Shown piece after piece: positions 1 through 7,328 of a DNA stretch of 16,465 bases. The stretch is from an uncultured Prevotellaceae bacterium. GTDB lineage: Bacteria; Bacteroidota; Bacteroidia; Bacteroidales; Muribaculaceae. The stretch covers positions 1-16,465 of the forward strand of contig CAMFSS010000015.1 of assembly GCA_945983195.1 (NCBI GenBank). The letters are read 5' to 3'. The notes under the pieces were generated by a model. That model was not told where the DNA came from. It saw nothing but the letters and a program-made list of their open reading frames with translations, and made no database searches. Made by a program: the position numbers and the translations under genes. Each line of letters opens with the position of its first letter. Position 1 is the first letter of the stretch.

Positions 1-11
1 ATCAGCAATCA

Positions 12-878
12 TTACAAGCCGAAGGAGGAGGTCGAGCGGGGTGTGCTGCACACTATCTGTGGATTGCCGACATACTTGATTTCGCCGGCACCGCTGATTG
101 AGGCATTGAGCGACGTGGTGGCATTGCACATTATGTCGCCCGAACCACTCACTTTGGCTGTCACTTGTGTAGATTGAAGTTTGCGTGCATTGAGGTCGCC
201 TGCACCCGTCACGCTGTAGGTTGCCACTTCCACTTTGCCGCCTTTCAGCTCAAGGTCGCCCGAGCCTGATACGGCAGCAGTGAGTGACGATGCGGTGATA
301 TTTTCACATTCCAAATCGCCTGCTCCGGTCACGGCAAAGCTGAGGGTGGCAGCTTTCACGTGCATATCGAGTTCAAGGTCGCCTGCTCCGGTCACGGCTG
401 CATCAATTTTGCCGGTGGCAGTCACACCTTTCAGTTCCATATCGCCTGCTCCGGTCACGGCGAGTTTAAGGTCGCTTGCCGAAATGGGCGTTGGGACCTC
501 AATTTCGCCCGATGAGGTCACTGCCAACGACTTGATTGCCGGCGAACTGATGGTGATAATTACGTTGTTCTTGTCGCCTTTCGATTTTACTGCCACGTCA
601 TCGGGATAGCTAATCGAGAGCGAGCCGTTTTTGTTGTCGAGCACAATGAGAGGCAACAGATTGTCAGGACCACTCATTGAGAACTTTGTAGCACCGCCTT
701 GTGTGTAGACGACTTTTGCCGGAATGTTGAGCGATATTCCGGTGATTTTCTCCATTGTCACCTGCTTCTCGGCACGCGTGCTGCTCGGAGTGACGGTGCG
801 TGCTGCGCAGGAAATGCCCAATAAATGCGATGCGGCTACCAAGCCGACTATCAGTAGGTTGTGAATTGTACGTTTCAT
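12..878 (-). CDS. DUF2807 (head GIN) adhesin-like beta-solenoid lipoprotein
   Basis: A cell-envelope protein of the DUF2807 / putative auto-transporter adhesin (head GIN) type. I chose the start at 878, where the protein begins MKRTIHNLL; an in-frame ATG at 893 would only add five residues before the signal peptide. Residues 1-24 form a lipoprotein-like signal ending LLGISC, so Cys24 may be lipidated; the lipobox is not textbook. The body carries repeated rungs of the form V(T/S)GAGDLEL roughly every 20-21 residues, as expected for a right-handed beta-solenoid. The length (288 aa) fits the family. The C-terminal tail, ending STSSFGL, is unlike the repeats. Its ligand is unknown. It is divergent from the WG-repeat gene and has its own promoter box near 1063-1070. 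Family call is firm, role is not. Confidence 0.85.
   Translation of the reverse strand: MKRTIHNLLIVGLVAASHLLGISCAARTVTPSSTRAEKQVTMEKITGISLNIPAKVVYTQGGATKFSMSGPDNLLPLIVLDNKNGSLSISYPDDVAVKSKGDKNNVIITISSPAIKSLAVTSSGEIEVPTPISASDLKLAVTGAGDMELKGVTATGKIDAAVTGAGDLELDMHVKAATLSFAVTGAGDLECENITASSLTAAVSGSGDLELKGGKVEVATYSVTGAGDLNARKLQSTQVTAKVSGSGDIMCNATTSLNASISGAGEIKYVGNPQIVCSTPRSTSSFGL
82..522 (-). repeat. In-gene DNA repeats, 54-63 bp period, encoding solenoid rungs
   Basis: The plus-strand motif TCGCC(T/C)G..(C/G)...TCAC.. begins at about 82, 136, 196, 256, 316, 379, 442 and 505. Spacings are 54, 60, 60, 60, 63, 63 and 63 bases. The 20-base unit TCGCCTGCTCCGGTCACGGC is exact at 316, 379 and 442. Each unit encodes a (T/S)GAGD(L/M)E rung of the solenoid protein. 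The DNA identity of the three central copies suggests recent duplication or gene conversion. Confidence 0.85.
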
Positions 879-971
879 AATCAAAATATTCATTTTTAAT
901 GTTTTAATAATTCATTTTAGCTGAAGCAGCGCACACCACCTGTGCCCTTCCCTCTATATTGACGCTCACGA

Positions 972-1021
972 CTGCCGAAAGGTTGCACCCGAGAGCGAAT
1001 AAATTTTCGTTTTCAGGTGGC
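972..1021 (-). repeat. Hairpin repeat, copy A (intergenic)
   Basis: This 50-base segment aligns without gaps to 3901-3950 with six mismatches (88% identity), including 23 consecutive identical bases. Both copies are imperfect inverted repeats: the arm CACCCGAGAGCGAA faces TTCG(T/C)..TCAGGTG, so either strand can fold into a hairpin. Copy A lies in the likely 5' leader of the DUF2807 gene. Read on the minus strand it encodes HLKTKIYSLSGATFRQS then stop, close to the C-terminus of the acyltransferase at 3895-5034. It could be a REP-like dispersed repeat or the relic of a gene end. Confidence 0.65.
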
Positions 1022-1062
1022 AACGGTCCTTCCGCCCAAGAGCCTACGGCTAAAATAATCTA

Positions 1063-1095
1063 CAAATATATAAATAATTAGCCAAACTGCGCAAC
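1063..1095 (-). promoter_or_regulatory. Candidate Bacteroidetes promoter for the DUF2807 gene
   Basis: On the minus strand TATATTTG (1070 to 1063) matches the -7 consensus TAnnTTTG. Twenty-one bases upstream, GTTG (1095 to 1092) matches three of the four bases of the -33 TTTG. The leader of about 180 nt would include the hairpin repeat at 972-1021. Confidence 0.5.
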
Positions 1096-1181
1096 ATATT
1101 TCGAAAATAAACGCACATTCCATTTCGGCTGCACATTTTTCTTCATCTTCAATGAAGCCACGCTGAATATGCATCGGGAAA

Positions 1182-1213
1182 TTTGCTAATATGTGCCGGA
1201 AATTATACCTTTG
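1182..1213 (+). promoter_or_regulatory. Bacteroidetes promoter of the WG-repeat/caspase unit
   Basis: TTTG at 1182-1185, then 20 bases, then TACCTTTG at 1206-1213, an exact match to the TTTG-N19-21-TAnnTTTG consensus. Transcription would start near 1220. That places the upstream in-frame ATG at 1193 outside the message and supports translation from 1256. Confidence 0.8.
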
Positions 1214-1255
1214 CGGAAATTACAACAGCTTATTTATCATCAACGTGCCAATGAT

Positions 1256-2356
1256 ATGAAAAAGAATATATTGATGCAACTTTTTGCTGCTGTGGTGGCA
1301 GTGGCGATGACCCTGCCCGTGGCGGCTGAGTCGTTTATGCAACTCGACCATAATCCCTACGGCTACACTATTGTGCGCGAAAACTATCACGACATAGTGC
1401 TCGACCGATATGGCAACATATATATCACTGAAGATTCCCTGCCCGGCTGCGGTGCAATTTACTGCATCAACGATGAGTGTGTAGTTTTCGTTTGCAGTAA
1501 TTATGACAATATTCATAGCACCGGGGTCAAAAATGAGGTGATGTTTGCTACACTCGACGGCAATGAGATAACTCGTGCCAACTACATTAACGACCTCTGC
1601 TTAAAGGAAGAAGGTTATTGCTTCGCAAAAGGCACAAACGGATTGTGGGGAATAGTGACCGAACACGGCCGATGGATTATTGAACCATCTGCCAAAGAAT
1701 TGGAGAAAGCTCCATTTGAGTGGTGTCGATATGGCTACATCAAGAAGAAAGACGATTCTTCAGGCAAATGGGGAATCATCAACCTCGTAGGCAAGTGGGT
1801 GGTGCAGCCACAATTCAAGAACAGCAACGATATTGTGCCATTTGACAAAGATGAAATTTATGCCAAGCAAGGCGGCAAGTGGGGCAAGCTCGATGCCGGC
1901 GGCAACTGGACAGTGCAGCCGCAATACAAGGAACCGCGCGATATGCCTCAAAATCCCGACCTCATCTATCGCTTCAGTGTGGAAACCAAAAACAATTATG
2001 GCACGAAAAAGACCAAATGGGGCTACAAGCGCGGCGATGGCACAGTGCTGATTGAGCCTCGTTACAGCGATTGCGGCGAGTTTTCTGAAGGCTATGCCTG
2101 GGTGGAAGAAAACCTTTTTGAGAAATATTACATTAACACCAATGGAATTCGTGTAACAGAGAGCTTCAAAGAAGCCGGTAATTTCAAGAAAGGTGTGGCG
2201 AGAGTTATACTCAACAAGGAGGTGTATAACAGCAAATCAGGGCGTTTCGAAAAATCAGACAAAACTTATTTTCTCTTTCGCACTCCCGCCACCCTCAAGG
2301 AGTGGCTGGAGCTTGCTGTGATGCCGTGGGAGGGTGACTCGAACGACAAAATATAG
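1256..2356 (+). CDS. Secreted WG-repeat protein (may be the N-terminal half of a caspase fusion)
   Basis: A 366-residue WG-repeat protein. The start at 1256 is chosen because a promoter ends at 1213 and residues 1-24 form a clear signal peptide (MKKN, a hydrophobic stretch, then VAAES). WG or WGY repeats lie at residues 131, 172, 209 and 255, each followed by a W/T-x-x-(E/Q)P element, plus a degenerate unit near 290-315 (YYINTNG). WG repeats form a beta-rich binding module whose ligands are mostly unknown. The protein is probably periplasmic or surface-exposed. It ends at TAG (2354-2356); the next codon is GAT, then the ATG of the caspase gene in the same frame. WG modules are commonly fused to caspase domains in Bacteroidetes, so this may be the front part of one larger protein. 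Confidence 0.85.
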   Translation: MKKNILMQLFAAVVAVAMTLPVAAESFMQLDHNPYGYTIVRENYHDIVLDRYGNIYITEDSLPGCGAIYCINDECVVFVCSNYDNIHSTGVKNEVMFATLDGNEITRANYINDLCLKEEGYCFAKGTNGLWGIVTEHGRWIIEPSAKELEKAPFEWCRYGYIKKKDDSSGKWGIINLVGKWVVQPQFKNSNDIVPFDKDEIYAKQGGKWGKLDAGGNWTVQPQYKEPRDMPQNPDLIYRFSVETKNNYGTKKTKWGYKRGDGTVLIEPRYSDCGEFSEGYAWVEENLFEKYYINTNGIRVTESFKEAGNFKKGVARVILNKEVYNSKSGRFEKSDKTYFLFRTPATLKEWLELAVMPWEGDSNDKI

Positions 2357-2359
2357 GAT

Positions 2360-3874
2360 ATGGAGCCACTTGAGCCATTTCTGAAGCGCAAAATCGAGTC
2401 TGAAATCAATGCGTGGCAGAAAAAGGGCGAATTTGAATCGACAGCCGAGTGGCAGAAGCGAGTGAACGAGCGCACACGCCAGGCGAAAATCGACGCGCTC
2501 TCAAAGACCTACAAGGCTGAATATTCCAAAATGCTCGACAATCACAAAAAGGACTATGCCAGGGTGGTTGAAGACTATAAGAAATACTACGACAAGAAGT
2601 TTGACCTCTACGTTGATGCACGCATTGAGGAAATTGGCTTCAGCAACAACAAGCTCGAGCTTTCCACCTACGATGCCGACAACCAATCCTACATGATTCG
2701 CACCGGCTGCTCCATCGGCGACATTCTGCTGCCTGTTCCTATGGCTGAGGCGAAAAATTTCAAGGAGAAATGGGACGATGGGTTCCGCAAATACGCCAAG
2801 TTGCACTATATGCCGAGTGGCGACGACATGGTGCTCTCGTCGATCACTTTTGAAGATGCCTACGGCAAGACCTACACCTACGACAGCAACACAAAGGCGC
2901 AGTATGCCGTGACCGACATCGACTACAACTTCAAGCCCGTGGAGATTGCACTCAGCGACGAGGAGGACGTGACCTACACCTTCGACCCGGTGGAGGTGAT
3001 AAAGCAATCGGTGGTGCACACCTCGGCTTCCAAGGGTGTGGGCGGCAAGAAGGCTGATGTGCAGCGCAAGAAGGTGATTGCCGGAACGCTCGCCGAAGTT
3101 GACAAGAATATCCCCAAAAATCCCGTCAACGCCGACCGCAACACATTTGCTGTGATTATCGCCAACGAAGACTACACTCAGGTGCAACCGGTGGAATTTG
3201 CTGCCAACGACGGACAGACTTTCGCAAAATACTGCACGCAGACGCTCGGCATTCCCGAAAACCGCGTCTACACCCACATCAATGCCACCTACGGCGTGAT
3301 TCTCGACGTGATGCAGAAGCTTAAAGCTCTCGGTGAAGCCTACAATGGCGAAATCGACGTGATTTTCTACTATGCCGGACACGGAATCCCCGACGAGAGC
3401 ACCAAGGACGCATACTTGCTGCCTGTTGATGCCAACGGACTAAGCTCGGCTGCCTGCTACAGCCTCAAGCGCCTCATCAAAGAGATTGAAGGTGTAGGGG
3501 CACGCACCGCAACGGTGTTTATCGACGCCTGCTTCAGCGGTGCCCAACGCACCGGCAACATGATTCACTCGGCACGCGGAGTGGTCATAAAGCCTAAGGA
3601 GTTCGAGCCTGAGGGCAATGTGGTGGTATTCTCAGCCACTAAGGACGATGAAACGGCTATGCCCTATCGTGACAAAAGACACGGACTATTCACCTACTAT
3701 CTGCTGAAGAAGCTCCAGGACACAAAGGGTGCCGCCACAATGGGTGAACTGAGCGACTATGTGACCGACCGTGTACGCAAAGCCTCGGTTGAAGTCAACG
3801 GCAAGCCGCAAACCCCGACAGTGCGCTCCGACTACTCACTGCGCGACTCGTGGCGCAACTGGTCGCTGAAATAA
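2360..3874 (+). CDS. Caspase-like (C14) cysteine peptidase with N-terminal helical region
   Basis: A 504-residue protein with a C-terminal caspase/metacaspase-like fold. Residues about 261-400 carry the core: a first strand TFAVIIAN (262-269), the catalytic His in YYAGHG (His341) and the catalytic Cys in DACFSG (Cys391). FSATKDDE (424-431) follows, as in the p10-like part. Residues 1-90 are charged and helical (INAWQKKGEFE...WQKRVN), followed by an uncharacterised beta region (about 95-240). The family cleaves proteins after specific residues; the target is unknown. This reading has no signal peptide and starts abruptly. It lies in frame with the secreted WG-repeat protein 4 bases upstream and has only a poorly spaced AGGA before its ATG. 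Expression as a separate cytoplasmic protein, or as part of a secreted fusion by read-through, cannot be decided from sequence alone. Confidence 0.85.
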   Translation: MEPLEPFLKRKIESEINAWQKKGEFESTAEWQKRVNERTRQAKIDALSKTYKAEYSKMLDNHKKDYARVVEDYKKYYDKKFDLYVDARIEEIGFSNNKLELSTYDADNQSYMIRTGCSIGDILLPVPMAEAKNFKEKWDDGFRKYAKLHYMPSGDDMVLSSITFEDAYGKTYTYDSNTKAQYAVTDIDYNFKPVEIALSDEEDVTYTFDPVEVIKQSVVHTSASKGVGGKKADVQRKKVIAGTLAEVDKNIPKNPVNADRNTFAVIIANEDYTQVQPVEFAANDGQTFAKYCTQTLGIPENRVYTHINATYGVILDVMQKLKALGEAYNGEIDVIFYYAGHGIPDESTKDAYLLPVDANGLSSAACYSLKRLIKEIEGVGARTATVFIDACFSGAQRTGNMIHSARGVVIKPKEFEPEGNVVVFSATKDDETAMPYRDKRHGLFTYYLLKKLQDTKGAATMGELSDYVTDRVRKASVEVNGKPQTPTVRSDYSLRDSWRNWSLK

Positions 3875-3894
3875 TGGATTTTGATAGATTTTGA

Positions 3895-5034
3895 TTACTG
3901 CTGCCCGAAGGTTGCACCCGAGAGCGAATATATTCGCGCTTTCAGGTGGCGGTAGCCCCACATCCACAGCAGCGGCAGAGCCACTCCGGCGATGGTGTAG
4001 AGAATCCAGAATGCATCGTCGTGATGGTCGTGAATCACCATGTGACAGCCTATCTGGCGTGGGTCGAGCCCATAATAGGCGATTTTCAGCAGGCTCACCA
4101 CCTTGAATGAAATGATGTGGAACACGTAGATGTAGAGCGTCATTTCACCACAATGCACAAGCAGACGCTTGAGCCACCACTCGCGGCTGTCGATGAGGCG
4201 CGAAATCTGGTGGGTGACAAAGAATCCTGCCATGCCGGTGAGCGGCAGCGTAGCCACATCGCGTATTTTTGGCGCGAGGTTCATTCCCGCCCAGTGTTCC
4301 AATGCTCCTGCCGTGAGAATTGCCACAGCCGCTGCCATTGCCGTCCAATAGCCCCAATGGCGAGGGTTGAAGCCTCGTGTCTGCTCGAAATGGCGATACA
4401 CAACGCCAATACCGAAGAACAACATTCCCCACGTCTCGCGTATGCCGCCCTGCACCACATTCACCACCTTCAGTCCGTATGAAATGCGCAAAGCCGCAAA
4501 ACCAAGCGCAGCCACACTGATGAGTGCTGCTATGTGCCACCCTTTCAGGCGGTTGGTGTGGCTGTCGACAAGGCGGAAAAGCACAAGAAAAAGTATGCTC
4601 GTGATAAGCAATGCCCTGAAAAACCAGAATGCACCGGCAAGAAACTCATCGTAGCCTGCCATGGCGGTGAATATGTGCACCACACGCTGCAATGCCTGGC
4701 GCATCGTGTAGGGGTGCGTCACGCCTCCCTCCCAGTTGCCGTAGGTCTCATTGAGGATTCCCACCTGAAACATCACGTTGTGAATGAGCAGGAAGAACAG
4801 GCTCCACTTCACAAAAGGCACATATAGCCCCTTGAAACGCTTGCAGCAATAGTCCCACGGCTGCTCCACATTCCTTCGGCTGAAAAAGTAGCCGGCAGTG
4901 ATGAAGAACAGCGGCATGTGGAAAATGTAAATCAGACTCATGAGCGTGCCCGGACACTCGGTGTGCCCTGCCACCATGAGGATAATCGCAATTCCCTTAG
5001 CTATCGCTATCGAAGTGTTTCTGCCCGAAGCCAT
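3895..5034 (-). CDS. Acyltransferase family 3 (integral membrane)
   Basis: A 379-residue multi-span membrane acyltransferase (Acyl_transf_3). The N-terminus shows the family signature: a first membrane helix ending in MVAGH (His24), then the second helix with IFHMPLFF (His39) and AGYFF. About ten hydrophobic helices follow. Such enzymes move acyl groups, often acetyl, onto sugars of surface glycans. As the last gene of the nonulosonate operon, 21 bases after neuC, it plausibly acylates that sugar or the glycan holding it; the substrate is inferred only from position. The start ATG at 5034 gives a short polar leader before the first helix. The last 17 residues are encoded by a hairpin repeat found elsewhere in the window, so the C-terminus may be a late addition. 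Confidence 0.88.
   Translation of the reverse strand: MASGRNTSIAIAKGIAIILMVAGHTECPGTLMSLIYIFHMPLFFITAGYFFSRRNVEQPWDYCCKRFKGLYVPFVKWSLFFLLIHNVMFQVGILNETYGNWEGGVTHPYTMRQALQRVVHIFTAMAGYDEFLAGAFWFFRALLITSILFLVLFRLVDSHTNRLKGWHIAALISVAALGFAALRISYGLKVVNVVQGGIRETWGMLFFGIGVVYRHFEQTRGFNPRHWGYWTAMAAAVAILTAGALEHWAGMNLAPKIRDVATLPLTGMAGFFVTHQISRLIDSREWWLKRLLVHCGEMTLYIYVFHIISFKVVSLLKIAYYGLDPRQIGCHMVIHDHHDDAFWILYTIAGVALPLLWMWGYRHLKARIYSLSGATFGQQ
3901..3950 (-). repeat. Hairpin repeat, copy B (encodes acyltransferase C-terminus)
   Basis: Second copy of the 50-base repeat at 972-1021 (88% identity). It contains the perfect 14-base palindrome GCGAATATATTCGC (3924-3937) inside longer imperfect arms (CACCCGAGAGCG and CGCTTTCAGGTG). 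It sits between two convergent genes and runs into the acyltransferase reading frame, supplying about its last 17 residues (HLKARIYSLSGATFGQQ). Confidence 0.65.
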
Positions 5035-5055
5035 AATGTCGTTATTGTCAATTTT

Positions 5056-6219
5056 TCAGTTTACCTTCAGATTATAGAACGGCTTGATGGTGATGCCGTC
5101 CAGTGGCGTGTTGCACACCACATCTACTATGCGCTGCAAAGTGTCGGGCTGCTCGTAGGGATTCTGCACGGTGCGCGCCTTTTCGCGCTCGGCAGGGCTG
5201 AGCACGCGGTCGAGTCCGCTTGATATTTCTTCAAGCGTCACGCCGCAATCCACCACCGACGCGGCACGTTGGCGGCCATTCTGGCGTATTCCAATATTCA
5301 GCGTGGGAATGTGCATCGACGGCACTTCCACTATTCCGCTCGACGAATTTCCCACTACAGCCGTCATAAGCCGCAGCATCGAGAGATAGCGACGCTGCCC
5401 ATAAGACGGGCGAACATACACTCTGTCGGCGTGCGCCGCTGCGTAAGCCTCAATCATTTCGATAATCACGCGCCCCGAAGTGTCGTTATTGGGGTAGGAG
5501 AAAAACACCTTGTATTCAGGATGTCTGTCGAGTGCCTTGAGCAAGTTGTCACACTGCTCGCGAGGCGGCACGCAATCGAGCGTGGCAGGGTGGAACGTCA
5601 CAAAAAGCGATTTTTCGGGAATTGCCGTGCCCAGATCCGCCTCAAGCTCCTCGCGGCTCATATAGTCGGTGTGCAGTATGTTGTAGATGCCTATGGCACC
5701 GGTGTTGAACACTCGCCCTGGAGCTTCGCCAAGCTGAATCACGCGACGGCGGCACTCCTCGGTTTCGGTGAGGTGCAGATGGCTCATCTTGGTGATTGAG
5801 TGGCGTATGCTGTCGTCGTAAGCCCCCTCACTCACCGTGCCGCCTGCAATGTGCGCAATCGGTATGCGGAAAATCAGCGCAGCACTTGCCACGGCAAGCA
5901 TCTCATAGCGGTCGCCGAGTATGATCAGCAAGTCGGGGCGCAGAGCCTCGAAAGCATCGGCAAATCCACGCATGCACACGCTCATGGCAGCTACGGTGTC
6001 GTGTGGCGAGTCGGTGTCGGCAGGCATCGGCACGCGATAGTCGATGTGCAGCCCGTCGCGCTCTATTTCGCGGTAGGTGGCACCATATCGCTCACTGAGG
6101 TGCATATTGGTGGCTACAATCTGCAACTTCACATCGTCGCGACTGTCGAGAGCCTTGGCAATGCCGCTGAGCAGACCCCAGTCGGCACGTGTGCCGGTGG
6201 CAATGCAAATTTTTCTCAT
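5056..6219 (-). CDS. neuC: Hydrolysing UDP-N-acetylhexosamine 2-epimerase (NeuC/LegG type)
   Basis: A 387-residue member of the NeuC/LegG branch of UDP-GlcNAc 2-epimerases. These enzymes invert C2 and release UDP, giving N-acetylmannosamine or the 2,4-diamino-6-deoxy analogue that feeds the nonulosonate synthase. Visible motifs are the N-terminal GTRADWGLL (9-17), GDRYEM (102-107), HIAGGTVSEGAYDD (123-136), HPATLD (210-215), GNSSSGIVE (290-298) and NIGIRQNGRQRA (308-319), the last two forming the nucleotide pocket. Length is normal. A LegB-like dehydratase in the same operon makes the LegG role likely, but NeuC activity on UDP-GlcNAc cannot be excluded. A perfect 17-bp inverted repeat ends one base before the start codon, which may control translation. 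Confidence 0.92.
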   Translation of the reverse strand: MRKICIATGTRADWGLLSGIAKALDSRDDVKLQIVATNMHLSERYGATYREIERDGLHIDYRVPMPADTDSPHDTVAAMSVCMRGFADAFEALRPDLLIILGDRYEMLAVASAALIFRIPIAHIAGGTVSEGAYDDSIRHSITKMSHLHLTETEECRRRVIQLGEAPGRVFNTGAIGIYNILHTDYMSREELEADLGTAIPEKSLFVTFHPATLDCVPPREQCDNLLKALDRHPEYKVFFSYPNNDTSGRVIIEMIEAYAAAHADRVYVRPSYGQRRYLSMLRLMTAVVGNSSSGIVEVPSMHIPTLNIGIRQNGRQRAASVVDCGVTLEEISSGLDRVLSPAEREKARTVQNPYEQPDTLQRIVDVVCNTPLDGITIKPFYNLKVN

Positions 6220-6220
6220 A

Positions 6221-6281
6221 GCGTTTATCGTTTATCGTTAGGCGTTTATCGTTAGGCGTTCATCCGATAAACGATAAACGC
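6221..6281. repeat. Perfect 17-bp inverted repeat with internal tandem heptamers upstream of neuC
   Basis: GCGTTTATCGTTTATCG (6221-6237) and its exact reverse complement (6265-6281) flank a 27-base loop. The loop contains a 14-base near-tandem repeat, TTAGGCGTTTATCG then TTAGGCGTTCATCC (6238-6265). The heptamer TTTATCG occurs three times in one orientation and three in the other (a further inverted copy at 6285). In neuB-neuC mRNA the 3' arm would end one base before the neuC ATG. It may be a translational control hairpin or a dispersed repeat inserted in the operon. Confidence 0.9.
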
Positions 6282-6301
6282 TCCACGATAAACGGCAATA
6301 A

Positions 6302-7309
6302 TTACAATTCGATAAGTTCATCGTAGGTGAAATCGCGCTTGGCGCGTGTGCCGAGCACTTCGTCCCACTTCATGGGCGAAATGCCATTGCCGGGACGCTT
6401 CACGGTGATATTCTCCTCGGTCAGCACCTCGCCACAGGCGATGTCGCGTGCCGCTACGATACTTTTGCGGGCAACCACCTTATTGGGCGTTTCGCTCGCG
6501 GTGGCGTGCTTCTCGGCACTGCCTATCGCCTGCTCCACATTGCGTATGGCGTCGACCATAGCCTTGAGCTGGTGAGGCTCAAGCGAAGCCTTGTGATCAG
6601 GTCCCTCCATGTTGCAATCGAGCGTAAAATGCTTTTCAATCACCTTTGCTCCCATCGCTACGGCAGCAATCGGCACCTCAATGCCGCGTGTGTGGTCGCT
6701 GTAGCCCACCGTCACGCCAAAACGCTCAGCGATGGTGTGCATAGCAGCAAGATTCACATCGCACATAGGCGTGGGATACTCGGTGTTGCAGTGCAGCAGG
6801 GTTATCTGGTCGCGGCGCAAACCGCCACGCTCAAGCACTTCAATCGCGGCGGCAATCTCATCGAGGTTGCTCATGCCGGTCGACATAATCACCGGCCGCC
6901 CCTTTTGGGCGATTTTGCGCAAATAAGGAAGATTGGTGATTTCGCCCGACGGAACTTTATAGAAGTCCATCGCAAGCGGTTCGAGGGTGTCGATCGACAC
7001 AAGGTCGAATGGTGTGCTCACAAAGCCTATTCCCACCTCGTCGCACACAGCCTTGAGGCGCACATAGTCGCTCAGCGGCAAGTGTATGGCACGGCACATG
7101 TCGAGCTGGCTCTCATCGCTGCCGGTAGTCTCCTTCTGGTACTCTGCCTTTGGCGCAAAAGTGGAAATTACAAGCTCGGGCACGGCAGTCTGGAACTTCA
7201 CATAGTCGGCTCCGGCACGCTTTGCCTCGTGTATCATCTTCACTGCGAGGTCGTAGTGCCCATTGTGGTTCACACCCGCCTCGGCAATTATCATCACATG
7301 CTTATCCAT
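6302..7309 (-). CDS. neuB: N-acetylneuraminate / nonulosonate synthase (NeuB/LegI)
   Basis: A 335-residue NeuB-family synthase that condenses phosphoenolpyruvate with ManNAc or a 2,4-diacetamido-6-deoxymannose to make a nine-carbon sialic acid-like sugar. It has the TIM-barrel motifs IIAEAGVNHNG (7-17), KFQ (38-40), STGMS (143-147), HCNTEYPTP (173-181), GYSDHT (202-207), EKHFTLD (225-231) and GPDHKASL (236-243). His206 and His227 match the metal ligands known in NeuB. A C-terminal SAF/antifreeze-like domain (about 282-335, RKSIVAARDI...VKRPGNGISP) completes the usual layout at normal length. It lies 19 bases after the ATP-grasp gene. Neighbouring LegB and LegG homologues suggest the legionaminic branch (LegI), though sequence alone does not settle the substrate. 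Confidence 0.93.
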   Translation of the reverse strand: MDKHVMIIAEAGVNHNGHYDLAVKMIHEAKRAGADYVKFQTAVPELVISTFAPKAEYQKETTGSDESQLDMCRAIHLPLSDYVRLKAVCDEVGIGFVSTPFDLVSIDTLEPLAMDFYKVPSGEITNLPYLRKIAQKGRPVIMSTGMSNLDEIAAAIEVLERGGLRRDQITLLHCNTEYPTPMCDVNLAAMHTIAERFGVTVGYSDHTRGIEVPIAAVAMGAKVIEKHFTLDCNMEGPDHKASLEPHQLKAMVDAIRNVEQAIGSAEKHATASETPNKVVARKSIVAARDIACGEVLTEENITVKRPGNGISPMKWDEVLGTRAKRDFTYDELIEL

Positions 7310-7328
7310 TGCAATTAAATAATATTTT

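Larger units (their letters stand above)
894..1181. other. Divergent intergenic region between DUF2807 and WG-repeat genes
   Basis: About 300 bases without a convincing gene. It holds the hairpin repeat (972-1021) and the two divergent promoters (1063-1095 minus, 1182-1213 plus). The stretch 1096-1180 shows nothing recognisable. Confidence 0.6.

Noticed and set aside
82..522. Regularly spaced repeats resembling a CRISPR array.
   Set aside because: The repeats keep codon phase and encode solenoid rungs, and the intervals between them are also related to each other.
1193..1255. A 21-residue N-terminal extension of the WG-repeat protein.
   Set aside because: A consensus promoter covers 1182-1213, so the ATG at 1193 would not be transcribed, and a signal peptide starts at 1256.
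2501..3382. A 293-codon open frame on the minus strand opposite the caspase gene.
   Set aside because: It lies wholly antisense to a gene with clear catalytic motifs, is rich in Val/His/Gly as expected from mirrored codons, and shows no signal or domain.
6221..6297. TTTATCG heptamer array considered as a CRISPR or tandem-repeat origin.
   Set aside because: Units are too short and occur in both orientations; an inverted repeat is the better description.
6506..7318. A 270-codon open frame on the plus strand opposite neuB.
   Set aside because: NeuB motifs are complete on the other strand; this frame has no recognisable protein features or start signals.
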